From NCBI GenBank assembly GCA_023333565.1, contig JAJKFH010001182.1, forward strand, positions 744,001 to 808,000: a DNA stretch of 64,000 bases, written 5' to 3'. The translations under genes were made by a program, and so were the position numbers. Origin of the DNA: Puffinus mauretanicus. Taxonomy: Eukaryota > Chordata > Aves > Procellariiformes > Procellariidae. Of this stretch, positions 51,263 to 64,000 are shown piece by piece. The notes beneath the pieces are model-generated. The model did no database searches. It was not told where the DNA came from and worked only from the letters and a program-made list of their open reading frames with translations. Positions within the stretch are counted from its first letter, which is position 1. Each line of letters starts with the position of its first letter.

Positions 51263-54200
51263 ATCCTTCCTGACAAATGAGCATCAAGTTCCACGAAGAT
51301 ATCTGGAATCCAAGCCACCAGCATCCAAGAGGGAAAACCATCACTGCTGGACAGAATGACAAGGACAGAATAGTCTGGAGTAACTCAGGAAAAACGTGTG
51401 ACCAGCTCCCCTCAATACACTTAACCAGGAGCTAGAAATAGAAGAAACGTGGAGCTGTAGCAGAGATTTCAAGCATACAATAAAATTACTTTATTTAAGA
51501 CTTGTAATACCATAACCTGCAACTGTCAGCATACAAGCCGTATAAGGAAAATGTTGTCCTTTTTTTTGACTTTCTGCTTACTCACAATAACTCACAATTA
51601 GTCTTCAGTAAAATATGAATTTCTTTTGGAGGATAAAATTGGTCCTGATTTGTAGTTGATGTGCTACTGTAAAATACTGTAAACATGGTTGCCTTAACAA
51701 GGTAAAATTTTACCATGAATTTATTCTGTTGGGATGGAACAATTAAGTCACAATTCTGAAAGAGGCCTGTAAATGTTATGTAATATTATCATCATCAGTT
51801 ACTAAAAGATGCCTTTCCAGTAGCTTCAACTGAACAGATAATGAAGAGGTGGAAGATGGGAGGAGAATTTGTCATTGACTGAGGAACAGGAATGCACTCC
51901 TTCCCACCAGTTCCTCAAACAAGGACTTTTTTTTTTTTTTAATATTCTGGCAGCATGCCAGCATGAGCAAGACAGGCTTTCCAGCTGCCAGTTAAAGCAG
52001 TCCAGTCCATTTCCTTGCCAAAACGAAGTAGTGGCCCAGTGAAAGTATTCACTGTTTCTTCAGAAGAGTCCTAGACTATTGAGAAAGATTTTTTTTTTCC
52101 TTGAATTGAACCAACAACCAAAAAAACGTAAAAGAATGCGTTCTGAAGGTGAGATTACATAAGATCTGTAGAAATGTGATATCTCAATGTATGAATTTAA
52201 ATCAGTAGTAAAATTTTTAATAAACTGTATATGCATTGAGATCACTGACTCATACCTAAAACCAAAATGAAATCTGTGAAAAGTAACACAGTTAAATAAA
52301 CTCTATTCAAGACATACAGTCAATCTGTATCCTCACTCAGAAGAGACAACAGATATACAGAATTAGTAAAAATTAGACACATGGAAGAATCGGTAGTATA
52401 CCATAGTACTGGAAAATAAATTAGAGTTTAGTTGTTGCAGATTTCTAGAAAAAATGGGGAGACAACATACAGTATCTTCATATTCCATGACAATATGATC
52501 TCTCATCTTAAGAAAGTTTCCGAGATACTTATCATGTCTTTATAAATAGGATTTATTGCATCGCAGCAAGAAATAATCAGAATCTCATAGTTAGATCAAT
52601 ATCGGTTCTGGGTTTTTATGATAATGAGGTGAAGTGAAAACTTAAAGGGATGTGTTAAGTGTTTCTTATGGTACTTGTCATTTTATGATGCATAGCACAT
52701 TAAAAAGCCATGGATGACATCAAATCCATGTTTTTAGTTATTCTGAGTTCTCCGTTCGTACCAAGATAAAAATCCTTACCCAATATTTGAGTTCTTTCCA
52801 GTCTTTGTAATCCACAATTTAAATTATATTTTCCTCAGTGATTAATTATCATAATTAGAAGTAAAAATGTTGATGTAAGTAGACCATAACTTCCTTACAA
52901 CAGAATGGAGCTAGTCAATGAATTTAAGATGAGAGAAACTCTAGTAATAAATTGCAGATGTTGAAATAAGCTACATTTTTGCTGAATGAAGCTCATAAGG
53001 AAGAGGTAATAAAAATGCTTAATAATGTTGGAAGTGTATTTAATTATTACCCAGTTTGTGTGGCAACCTACATGGTTATTTTTGCAATAGAGCATAGCAT
53101 TATTATGGACACATACAAATATAAAGAAATTAAGTATGAATAAAAATCCATTGTCATTGTCATTCATGCCAGCTAATTACATCAAATTTATCAAAAGTGC
53201 TGAAGATGCTATACTGGTAGTTTTATTCAAGATGTGAATAAACCAGTTGTACAGGTAACATTTAGGTTAATCTGGCTCTAAATTTGACAGTACATGCATT
53301 GTCAGTACTTGAGAATTTCTGTCATTTTTCATGATATTTTACTCCTTATCCAGAACATCATGACTGCAAAACCAAAATATGTAAAGAAGACATTAACACA
53401 GTACTTTTTAGTATACAAAATTATATATTTTAGGTCTTCATAGAAACAGTTTTTTCTTTCTCTGAGTGACTCCAGTGTAGGGCAAAGCTAATATTTTAGT
53501 GTGCATTTCTGTTCCAGATATGCTGTTTCTAAGTATCCTCATTATCTGATGCCTCTCTTTGGAAATTTGCCTCATTTCTGCCAAGGTTTTTCCAAGTTTC
53601 AGTTATGAATTCTTTATTTCCTAATAATTGTGGGCTTTTATCTGGAAGTAAATGAGAGTCAAGTTATATATGTACATGCTGAAGATCATGACTTTGAAAC
53701 CCAAAGCAGGACATTTTAATACTTTATCAGTTTATGAAGCTAAGAAGTGTGTTTCTTCTCTCATTCTTTTACAAATGGAAATGTGTGTTCAGTGGAATAC
53801 CTAAATATTTATAATGTTCTTGGTTTTTTTTTTTAAAAACATACTAGATTCTGAAAATTTATGGAGCAAGATACATGTAGCAATAAATGTAGATAGTGTT
53901 TGTTACATACAGAAGTATATATAAGTATACATATTAATTATAACAATATGGTATTGCAGAAATGAACTTTATGCTTGGAGTGGTGGGATTTCTGATGATC
54001 TTGTAGCTCCTGTGGGAAGGCATTTCGCAGTCTCAGACTAACCCCAAGAAAACTTTTCTTCCCTTTTGTGAGAGTTTCTTTAGGTCAGAGGACTACTGTC
54101 TAGCTTTAGTCAGTCTTTTCGGTAAGCTGCTGACTTTTTAATATTTGAACAGACTTTGAACATCACTTACTCTAGGGGAAGTCACTATGGCAAATGGAGA

Positions 54201-54319
54201 TGTTCAGAGTTAAGAATACACCAGCTAAGAATCCTAATGCTAAGTATGCACATTTTGTTAAGGAAAAATGCACTATACTAGCCAGTTTTTAGAATGAAAA
54301 TGTTGTGTCCAATTATTGC
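51263..54319. other. No gene seen
   Basis: AT-rich sequence. A frame after GAAGAG at 51847 (W-K-M) was examined as a possible last KIAA0825 exon. It has no pyrimidine tract and stops after ten further codons. Confidence 0.45.
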
Positions 54320-54470
54320 ATATAGCCCCGCCAAGAAGTAGACATAATGAGGCTAGGACATCAGTCATTCAGCCATTTTTGGATAACCCTGGTCTGACCT
54401 CATGGCTGACCCTGCTTCGGGCAGGAGGTTGGACTAAGGACAGCCTGAATTTTCCTATGATCTTATGATC
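54320..54470 (+). mobile_element. CR1 LINE 3' end fragment (second subfamily)
   Basis: A + strand CR1 tail. CATAATGAGGCTAGGACATC, CCCTGGTCTGACCTCATGGC, GGGCAGGAGGTTGGACTA and the end CCTATGATCTTATGATC are CR1 3' landmarks. It belongs to a different subfamily from the copy at 51.1 kb. It is 5'-truncated like most CR1 copies. Confidence 0.92.
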
Positions 54471-57400
54471 GTCCCCCAGGATTGGAAGAAGTTTCCTAGC
54501 AACAAGAAATTGAAGGCATTAGTAATGGATGAAACTTAATGTCAGGGAAAAATCCAAGAGTACTTCTAATCTATGATTTGAATTGACCAATATTATGTAT
54601 GTCTCCCTTAAAGCAAAGGAAACTGTACATTCATTGTGAATCCTTGAAATGCTTTTTCTCTGCTCATCTGTCATGCTCTTCATTCCCCTTCACGCAGCTC
54701 GCTCTCTCTTTATTTCTGATCTGATTTCATCCATTGACTGGCCGGTAGGTGATATTGATATAGCTGTAGGTGGTGATGGATAGGTAGCACTGTAGCATTG
54801 TCAATACACTGCTGGTCCTTTCTTCTGTGATATTTCTTCCAGATCATTCAATGGGTGCATGCAGAAATGAAAAGAAACAGAAAGTTGTGGGACTTAGCAT
54901 ATTGTCTGGTAATAGAGGGAGGCATGTTGAGGGATGACTTACTCCCTTTTAGTGAGTTAACTGGGAATTCATGCATCTCTCTTAAGGGGGATAGCCATTA
55001 TTTATAGTCAATAGTATTATGAATTATGGCAATAGCATTAATGCTGTGGAGACATCCCAAGATTGAAATGAATGCCAACCTCTATCCACCGGTAGAGAAA
55101 ATTACACAGCAGTGCCACTTCCAGCTCCATAGCCTGTCCCATTTGTACTGAGCCTATAACATTATTCACTAGATACACTTCTGTTGGCTTTTCAGTAAGC
55201 TTTCCAGGAGTTTATTTGAGAAAGGGAAAGTTAATGGTAAGCAACAGTTAACATGTATATTGAATTAGTATAGTCTCAATGCATTTTTGCCAAACTTTCG
55301 TCTGGCATTCCTTCATTTTTGAAAGAAAAAGGCAAGCTTTTTTCCTGAAGTAGTATGTTCACTATTCCAGTCAGTACTGACAACTGATAACTTATTACTC
55401 AGATGTAAAGCAGAAAGACACAAATATTGGACTGAAACCCTTTTGTTGCACAAAACTGCCTGAGGAGTCAATGTAATGAACTGTGAAAATGTTAGATCAT
55501 AGAAAACAATTTTTTGAGAAGTCTTCCTCAATACTCTTTTACTATTCTACTTAGAATAATAGTTTCACATAATGCTGGATGTTTGGCTCTGGTGCAGGCT
55601 GAAACTTCTCATGATTGATAAAAAAACATATTATGAATAACTCCTTGATATAGACTTTGCCAGATGCAGTGGAGGCTGATAAAAAATAATCTTGGCCTAT
55701 AATGAAACATATCCTTTGAGACTGCATCCTCACTTTTATATTCTGCTGTTTGTGCACAAATTTGCCACATTTTCTCTTCAATACAGAATATCAGTAAATA
55801 AAAAATATCTGCTTATGAAATACAGAAAAATACATACAAAATGGTTAATAGAGTGATGGTTGAGGCCAGTGTACAACAACTTATTCAGTTAGTTCTTGCT
55901 GCTTAGGTTGTGGGCTTAATGCTGTTTTTCTCTAGCAAGCAAAAGAATGTATTGGAATTGGGGATTTCTGGTCAACCCAGAATCACTAATTGATTTTCTT
56001 GTCATGGAGGAGGATAATCTTTGGTCACTATTTTAGTATGAGAATACTCTGTTTAAAAGAGTGGCTGGATTGTAATATCCTGAATCTTGATCTCTACAAT
56101 CAGCATTTGATCTAAAGTTCGGCTGTCTGCTTGCTTTGAGTCAGAAGTTAGTTTATAAAGTCGTGAAATGCCAAGCAAGGAAATAAGAGTGCAGATGCAT
56201 AAATTCTTGAGAAGTACTATTTGTTACAAAACCAGACAGCTCCTTAGCACTGGTATTGTGAGTGATACAGAACTCTCGTGACTAAAGGTATACATGATTT
56301 GAGCGATGATTTAATATTAAGGATTTGAATATAAAGGATGCATGCTTTAATACAAAGAACAAAGTGTGGATGTATTTGAACTGTATAAAAGATGTTGGAA
56401 ATGCTTCTACTTTTTTATTCTTTTTTCCCAAAACCTTCATAGAAATATTTTAGGTAAAAATATCTGATGTCTTAACCTGATCTTGCTACAGCAATTTTAC
56501 CTTGGTTACCTCAGTGTGAGATCAGAGTTATTTCCCAGGCTTGTAAGTCCCTCCTAACTATGCAAAGGTATGCAATAAGTTCTTGAATAACCAGCCCAAT
56601 TTCTGTTCTTGCTTTTCCTATATGATTGTTCTGCTCTTCATAACTATTGAAGAATCTTCATGGATTCAAAAAACCAAGGATTCACCACAATATTCAAAAA
56701 AAGTTTTTGTTACCACTTTTCCTAGTCCCAGTATTCTCTATTACAGTTAATATAAAACTGCAAATTTCTATTAAAACAGTGGAATGTAATCAGTGCACTA
56801 TACATACACATTTTTTTCACTTTAATTGAAGAAAATATTAAGTTTTTACTAGCAAAGCAGTAAAATAGCGCATTTTAGTTAGAACTGCTTAGGGAAAAAT
56901 TAGAGTAATAGTATGAACTTGCAAATAATTTTATGACAAAAATTTAAAACAGGCCAAACATTTTGGTTTGGATTGCCAAATGGTTAACCCAAACTTTTCA
57001 TAAAGCCTCAGATTATGTTTTGGAATTCAAAACATTCCAAATGTAGGCTTCATCCTTATTCAGGTTTCTGTTATGGCTTGTCATGTTGCTTGTTCACAAC
57101 AGATTTAAGTATGTCAGGTCCAGAAATAACGTTCTTTTTCTACCCACAGTGCTACCAGTCAATCTTCTTGTTTTAAGAATCATCTCCTTCTTGCTGTCAG
57201 TAACCAGTAAGGAAATGAATAGTGTCCTGATGCCTTACAGAGTAGGTTTCAGATCATTTAATTGTTCTTCAAGTTTTATATTGTTAGACTATACCCATCA
57301 AGTCAGAAATGTCAGAGGAATAGTTGTCTGCAAACTGTTATTATTAACCTGCCTGCACAGTGCAGAAATATTTTGGGATGGATGAGACTATCTTGAATCA

Positions 57401-58936
57401 TGACAAAAAGTTCAAACAGCCTCTACAGAAATCAGCAACTTTAAATAACTGTAATTTTAGCACAAGAGAGGAAACTTGCCATGAAGCTGAATTCCATAAA
57501 AACGTATTATTTGTGTATCTTACAAAATAAAATGTGTAGTATACTGTGGGCAAAAGACCCGTATACGTGCCAGCAGGGTTTTTTTGAGTGGGGTAATCAA
57601 TGTCCTAATTTTTTCCGTGTTGACCTTCCCACAAACTCTTTTATACAGTTATAGATTCATTGATTTCAAATGTTTATCTATAGTGCAAAATGTTGGAAGG
57701 TAAGCAGCAATATCTTTGGGATCAAGGAGAACAAGTCAGAAGAAAATTTAATTGTGTGGACTGTCTCAGCTCCACTTTTCCTTGCTAATATGAGTGGCCT
57801 ATGATCTGTACTGCGGATGGGACACTGGTGGCATTATATATCTGGTGAACAGTTCTTTGGTTTTATATTGTGTGTTTAATAGCAATATTAATAACAATAT
57901 TAGTATATTTAATACAATCTAGATGATTAACATCTCAAGTGCATGATCTTGTATGTGCCTCCGAAGTTCTGGTGTGTTTAGAGCTCAGGTTCAGATTCAT
58001 TTCTAGTGCAAAGTCTTGTGAGAAGGAGTTGTGAGCTGTCTTGTTTATTCCTGGTCTGATCCTTTTTTTCCCCAATGTTTCTACAGCTGTAATGGTGCAG
58101 GGTTCAGACATTTTGAAGCAGTCAGAATATGTTTTCTCTTAGCCTGTCTTGATGGATGTTAACTTTTGTTTCTTAGCCCAAAGCATATTGTCTTCCTCCT
58201 TCAGCCTCTGTAGAACTGTTGGTTGAATATCATGCCCATTTTACTTCATGAAAGATATGAAAACGTATTACTTCGCATCAGGAAGCAATGGCTATATTAT
58301 ACATACAAAGATGGATATGTAGCAAATATTCATAGAAGACAGCTGCAAGCTAAAAGATGTTACTCCCAGATCAAAAGTTTCCTGATTACATCACTGTAAC
58401 CAAAAGATCAAAGATAATGTGATTTAATTTGATCACTGAGTCATCTAAATAAGTATGGAGCTCTATTGGCAGTTTTTCTGAGGTAGCAGATTGCAGTTGG
58501 TATTTAATCAGGAAAAGTATTTTAAAATAATGCCCATAATAACATCTTAAAATATTAAAATAATCTCTGTAGTTTCCTAGGATTTGATAGAGTTTAACCA
58601 TTGGCATAATGATGTTTTACTGAGGCTGTTCCTAAGATATTTGCAAGCACCTCGCTGAAGGGTGTAGGTGTGGTGAGTCACCCATTCAGCACACAGCTCC
58701 CGTTCATTCATTCCCACGTTGTAGCCTCCCTGATTTTGCATAACCTATGCAGCGTTCTGTTGTCAATCAACCTCGGTTTTGTACAGTAAACTCTCTGGCT
58801 CTCTTTTGACGTGAATGAATGGTGCCATTCATTCACATCATACTTCTCTGCAGATACCGTTCTAAAGCGGTTGGGTTTTAATGTGCAAGGGTTGTAAGAA
58901 TTGTAAAGCATTGGAGTCAAAGAGTTGGTATGTGTG
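54471..58936. other. No gene seen
   Basis: About 4.5 kb of AT-rich sequence without a recognised element. The 100-codon open frame at 57083-57385 has no identifiable domain and no clear exon borders. Confidence 0.45.
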
Positions 58937-59451
58937 TGTTGTGGTTTAACCCGGCAGGCATCCAGTGGGATGGGGGAGAGAATTGGAAAAGAAGGTAAAA
59001 CTCATGGGTTGAGATAAAGACAATTTAATAGGACAGAAAAGGCAGGGAAAATAATAATAATAATAAAAGAATATACAAAACAAGTGATGCACAATGCAAT
59101 TGCTCACCACCCGCTGACCAATGCCCAACCAATTCCCAAGCAGCGGCGGCACCCCCCCAGGCCAACTCCCCTGTTTTTTGTTCAGCGTGACGTCATATGG
59201 TATGGACTATCCCTTTGGCCAGTTGGGGTCAGCTGTCCTGGCTGTGTCCCCTCCCAGCTTCTTGTGCACCCCCAGCCTCTTCACTGTCAGGGCAGTACAA
59301 GCAGCTGAGAAGTCCTTGACTTAGTGTAAGCACTGCTCAGCAACAACTAAAACATCACTGTGTTATCATTATTCTCATCCTAAATCCAGAACTCAGCACC
59401 ATACCAGCTACTAGGAAGAAAATTAACTCTATCCCAGCCAAAACCAGGACA
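58937..59451 (-). mobile_element. Avian ERV-type solo LTR, full length (copy 3)
   Basis: A complete 515-bp LTR on the minus strand. On the + strand it runs from TGTTGTGGTTTAACCCGGC to AAAACCAGGACA, with the TG...CA ends expected of an LTR. The inverted polyadenylation signal TTTAAT is at 59024-59029, and an (AAT)n run lies near 59052. It shares the GGGTCAGCTGTCCTGGCTGTG-like block with copy 2. Flanks GTGTG and GCATG match at three of five positions, so a target-site duplication is at best decayed. No gag, pol or env sequence adjoins it. Confidence 0.92.
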
Positions 59452-59755
59452 GCATGCAAACCAAAAAAGAGGTGGAGGAGAAGAAGGGAGCAGAGCAGTT
59501 AATTTCACTTCTGCTACTACAGGCCCCTCAGCTAGAAGCAATGAATTTTTCACCAGGGAGCATGCAAAGGAGAAGGCAGAGCAAGTGTAATCATATTAAT
59601 CTGCCACTTTATCATGCCATGCTCCTCTGTAAGGGAAAGCAATCTTGACTTTTTTGTCTTTCAGGTATTCAGAAGTTATGAAAACATCGTCCTACACATT
59701 TACATGTTTTATTTTTTGTTTTCTTCTGGAAAAAAAACAAGATTTAAGTTTTTAC
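59452..59755. other. No gene seen
   Basis: Flank of the LTR. The purine-rich AAGAGGTGGAGGAGAAG run right after it forms a short open frame without splice context. Confidence 0.4.
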
Positions 59756-59851
59756 CTCTGGTAATTTTTTAAGTTCTTTGATACTGTCATCCTTGGTACA
59801 GCTGTTATCACATCTAGCTGTGCTCATCTGTTCAGTCACAATCTGGAAGTC
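59756..59851 (-). CDS. Candidate minus-strand exon of unknown gene
   Basis: On the minus strand a pyrimidine tract ending GCGTTCCCCTCAAG precedes 32 in-frame codons, beginning DFQIVTEQMSTARC and ending KELKKLPE, then the donor CAGAG|GTAAAA. The unit is 96 bases, phase 0 at both ends. It lies in a 150-codon open frame (59744-60196), the longest in the window. The peptide is hydrophilic, unlike the hydrophobic upstream part of the same frame, which favours a bounded exon. I do not recognise the protein. It may be an exon of an antisense transcript, a pseudo-exon or chance. Confidence 0.25.
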
Positions 59852-62800
59852 CTTGAGGGGAACGCAGAATGTGATCCTCAGGCAAAGGTAGTAAGAGTGA
59901 GAGAAGCGAGATGCTTCTAGGAAAGGACTGTGGGAACAGAGGAACTGATCATGACCTGTTAGAGAAGAGCAAGCGAAGAGTTCCCACCTGCTGCTATTTG
60001 TGGCCTGGAAAGGGAAGGGGAGTAGAGTATTAGAAAGGATAAGAGTGTAAAATGGGGTGATTCCCCTTCCTACCAAACACAGAAGAGTACTGACTGTTGA
60101 TCCCACAGGGTCCATTTTTTGAAGTTCAATATTCTCCATAAAATTTACCTGATTTACAAGCAAAAAATCTCTGCATTGTCTGCTATGGCAATACAAGATA
60201 TTATCTCCCAGCTGAAGGGAAGGTCTTTGGGATTTGTGAATGCCTTTTCTGATGCCTTCTTAATGATCAGCTTCATCTTCTGGCTTATCCCTTTAGTGAA
60301 ACTTATCATTACTGAAACTCATTGCTTACTGAAACATCAGATAAGGTATAATTTAGTGTACCTCTCTGATCGGCTATAATTTTTAATCCTTGTGATTCTT
60401 TAAAACTAGCTAAAGCTGATCTCTGATTGTAGTTGGGTACTGTGACTAAGCAAGATTTAAAATGTTGGGAATGTGTCTGTCTTAATTTCAGTGTGTTTAT
60501 TATGCTGTTAATTGGAGGGTCTACCCAAACTTCATTGATACCTACTAATCTAAGAATTAGTTTCTTCCACTTCCTTAGATCTCTAATTGTATAACATGGG
60601 TTTTAAAAATTAACAGCATTATATGTTATATATTTACTATATGTTATATATATATTATATTATTCTCTTCTGTTTGGAGTTTCTAAGGAAAACTCTAAAT
60701 ACAGATATAGATAGATCGGTAGATAGATACAAGTTGCATAACTAATTAAATGCAACTAATAAAAATATTCATAATTCTAATTATATTATGTATCAACGGC
60801 TTGTGTTAGCCGTTAAGTACAAGGCTCTCCAGTAAGTCCAACTCTTAGCTTCCCTTTCTCCCAACATCATCTCCCAGCACAGCTGGATGGTAAAAAGAGG
60901 ATGGAAGAATGTCTGCTGCACTAGAAGAAGTTTAGATACCATGAGCCACATCTGTGCAATGGCCTTAATGTGGTGATGTTTTATGGCACTTCACTATGGC
61001 AATGCAAACATACGAGGCAGCTAACACCTAACGTAAAGTGAGGGCTGGAAACTCATTTTTCTGGATGATCAGTGAAAATGATAAATTAAAAAAAAATTAC
61101 ATAGGTAAGCTTTTGAATGTAATTATATCACCATACACCGGCTTACCTATCTCTGCAGATATTTACACTCGAAAGTTCAGATCTTCTTCCAGTTACTCTG
61201 CAGCTAACTCATCATTTACATAGTAAGGGCTATAAAATAGAATTTATCTGGGTAGCTAGATTACACTGACAGTATTTTCAGTGATCTTGAGCTTCAGTCT
61301 TTTTATTAAATGAAAAACCAGTGACAATTCCCAACATTAAAATACACTTTCTTACTATGTGGAAATGAAATTATAGGAATTTTTCACCTACATGTCATTA
61401 TAAAATTTACTTTTTTCATAACCCTTTTTGTTTTACAATAATATTTTGATCACATACATGTACTTATTATATGTACATTATATATACTCTTCGTATTTTG
61501 CTATGTAATGTCTAAACTGTAAACTTTGATACAATGTTAAGCAGTTGTCAACAAAACAATGGATTTAATATTCTTTGTTTAAAAATATTCATATCTGTTG
61601 TTGAATGAGACAGTCTATTCAATCTTATAAATATCATATTTAATAAAGAACAATCCACAGCAAAGAGAAAAAATGTCTTTATCCATAAGCAACCAGATGA
61701 GAAATGGATTTTTATTCAGTCAAATCCTTTTAGTCAATGAAACAGCACTTTCATGCATACTGCACTCAAGTGATAATTAATATAGTCTAATTCCGGACAT
61801 GATGCCTGAATTGATGTACTGTCATCAATACCCCATGTTAAAATCAAACCTTGACAGGGACTTAACACCCTGGAACAGGTCATCATATGATAATACTCTT
61901 TTTTCCTTTCAGTATTTGTCTTCAACCAAGCAAAGTATTACAAGATGGGGGGAAAAAAAAGGCAAATAATTACAAATGAAGAGTGACGCAGGCTGTGAAT
62001 AGAACATATGTTAGGCTAGGCAGAGGCATCAGTGAATTATATCATTTCATGATGAAGCGGCAGTGGGGCTGAACGGACCTATTTTAAACCTTGATGTATT
62101 TTATCTCTACTGTATTTGGACTGTCATCTTTGGAGAAAGACTTTGTGTAATTGAGAGTCAGCTCCAATCTGCATGACTTGAGCATGAAGTGTAAGCCAGA
62201 TGAACAGTGCTATGGAAGAAAGGGAAGCATCTAATAAGGTATAAATGAGTAATAACCTTTATACCTCAGACATTTAAATGTGTTTTATGAAATACACTGT
62301 TTAATGGTATTAATTTCACTGTTAATAATATAAACAAGTTTGAAAATACTTAAGAATTTACTTAATTTTACTCTGTTATTTTAATAAAATCTATATATTT
62401 ACAGTTGAGACATCCTTTGTCACATTGAACATGCAAATTATAACAGAACCAATTTTTCCTTACATAATTTTTATGATTCTAGTGTATTTTTGTTCTTGAA
62501 TTCAAGGTTCATCTCCATAGGCTGAGATTATGGTTTTGTAGTTACTTTGAGGGGAACTTGTTTTGATGATGTCTTTATCTGTAATGCCACAAACAATTGT
62601 TCTCTAAAAGAGTCCTCAGGGAGTCCGTATTTTTGTATATTTTGCTTTTAGTGTAGTAAAAAATGTAATTTTAAAAAAGTAAGTTTTTTACTTTTCAGTT
62701 ATCGGTCAGCAAGAAGTTGGCGTATTCGTAGTGTATGATATATAATCGACCCTCAATAGTGATTATTTAGGAAGAATTTGTTCGAATAGTTAGTAGTTCT

Positions 62801-63700
62801 AATAAGACCTTAATAAGTCTTCCAGCAGGTCTTACTTTCTGACGTAAAAGAGCATGTGACTGCCACGTAGCATGTCCAGCACAACTCAAGGAGCGTATTA
62901 GAGACTTACTCATTTGAATTTAATTGTATCCAACCTTTTGTTTGGATCTGGTTTTGTTTGAAAGATTCTTCAGATAATTCAGCTCTGGAGACAGAATAAT
63001 TTTTTATTATTACAGTTATGGATAAGGACAAGTGATAGCCTCTGTAATGCAAGCTACTTGTTCTGCACAAAACATTTTCTTCTCAGGTCACTGTAGTTGC
63101 ATAGAAGAGTAACAAGCATTTTACAATCTCTCGTGCTTCCTCTGCGTAGTTACCCAACAGTTTCAAGCTTAGAATAAATGTTACTAGCACTTTTTCTCTC
63201 GTGTTAAAAAACAGCTACTCAGAAGAAACAGAAAAAAACAGGCATAATAATCTAGTATATGAACCTTTGTACTGGAGAGGACTCTTATCTATTAGCCAGA
63301 TTCACATTGACCAATGCAGGTGCATGTAGGGCGTCCTCGTAACCCAATAAATTCCATGTGGGGATGGGACAGGTCTGCCTGCATAGCTTTGATAGCAGGA
63401 TTGGGGTCACAGAGGCTTTGGAAGAAGTTCTTTGTGCATAAAAAATGGATTATTGCGTAAATTCTTTTACATTGCCTTGTTCACAGAAAACAGGTTTCCT
63501 GCAACTGGACCAGAGGTCCTAATATGGCAGCTTTTTTGTATAGGCCATAGCTCTAACATGTTAAAGGAAATATTGTACTTAAAAAGTCTGTGATATCAGA
63601 CAAAATGCTAGTGTGCAGACTATCTTTTCTTTATTCCTTGCTTTTGCATTGTTTTATTAAGTTCACCTCATTCTTCCCCTTACAGTTTGAGCTCTGTACA
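59852..63700. other. No gene seen; simple repeats
   Basis: AT-rich sequence. A TATATGTTATATA-type array lies at 60622-60664 and a GATA-type run at about 60704-60728. Nothing else is recognised with confidence. Confidence 0.45.
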
Positions 63701-63764
63701 ACTGATTTCTCCTAGCAGTCTGTAGATACTGCACTGATCTCTACTAGCAGTCTGTGGATACTGC
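63701..63764. repeat. 32-bp tandem duplication
   Basis: Two adjacent 32-base copies from ACTGAT to GATACTGC share the core CTAGCAGTCTGT and differ at three positions. Confidence 0.9.
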
Positions 63765-64000
63765 ACCATTAATGTTGTTACACCATGTCAGGTATGAATA
63801 AGTAATTTCTTGTGAATAAAACAATATGGCACAAGAACGTTTGACATCTTCACATTCACCTATAGGAATAAACCGCATAGTAATCTACCATGAGCACAAA
63901 TCAGTAACTCTGATCCAGCACATGTAGGAGATCCAGGCTATAAAATTAAGCAGATGTAACGATAATAGGCTTGCTTAAAAACAGAGCAGAAGGCTCAAAG

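Noticed and set aside
51845..51885. W-K-M frame as possible last KIAA0825 exon
   Set aside because: There is no pyrimidine tract, it stops after ten further codons, and the acidic run is missing.
57083..57385. 100-codon + frame
   Set aside because: It has no recognisable domain, a composition like random AT-rich DNA and no convincing splice borders.
1..64000. CRISPR arrays, operons, phage or plasmid systems
   Set aside because: None are present; the window is vertebrate nuclear DNA.

Overview
This window is vertebrate nuclear DNA, almost certainly from a bird. It is AT-rich and CpG-poor, with spliced exons and no prokaryotic organisation. Three solo or partial copies of the avian LTR type that begins TGT(T/C)GTGGTTTAACCCC are present, along with CR1 LINE 3' tails ending in TTCTATGAT-type repeats. 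Together these point to a bird, probably a neoavian. I see no CRISPR array, operon or other prokaryote-style system. The only recognisable protein gene is the 3' part of KIAA0825 (human C5orf36 at 5q15). Human 5q is largely syntenic with the avian Z, so a Z-chromosome origin is likely, but that is inference.

Layout. Positions 1-230 are the 3' part of an LTR in + orientation. From about 3.2 to 20.6 kb lie seven + strand exons that join in phase: 3161-3260 (less certain), 4302-4490, 5795-6028, 7709-8117, 12035-12191, 16374-16529 and 20551-20645. They encode about 446 residues of the KIAA0825 C-terminal half. The exon for the last roughly 40 residues (expected to begin with a Trp-Glu-Met-like stretch) was not found. 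It is either beyond the window or too divergent to see, so 20.6-64 kb is either a very long last intron or the start of the intergenic desert. Within the introns are a degenerate tRNA-like fold-back SINE (about 13.4-13.57 kb) and a fossil LINE reverse-transcriptase fragment on the minus strand (about 18.9-19.2 kb).

From 20.6 kb onward the sequence is non-coding as far as I can tell. It holds two more LTRs of the same family, both minus (about 23.9-24.46 and 58.94-59.45 kb), and two CR1 fragments (51.1-51.26 and 54.32-54.47 kb). It also holds a 12-bp-arm hairpin (32.53-32.60 kb), a 28-bp near-palindrome around CACGTG (32.14 kb), a 25-bp and a 32-bp tandem duplication, and several higher-complexity blocks that look like conserved non-coding regulatory DNA. 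The best of these contains a full RFX X-box followed by a CCAAT box at 44.40-44.45 kb. A minus-strand open frame at 59.74-60.20 kb contains a 96-bp exon-like unit with splice sites and is the only other coding candidate.

Gene assignment rests on memory of the human KIAA0825 protein, not on a database search. Calls for regulatory elements rest on motif and composition only.
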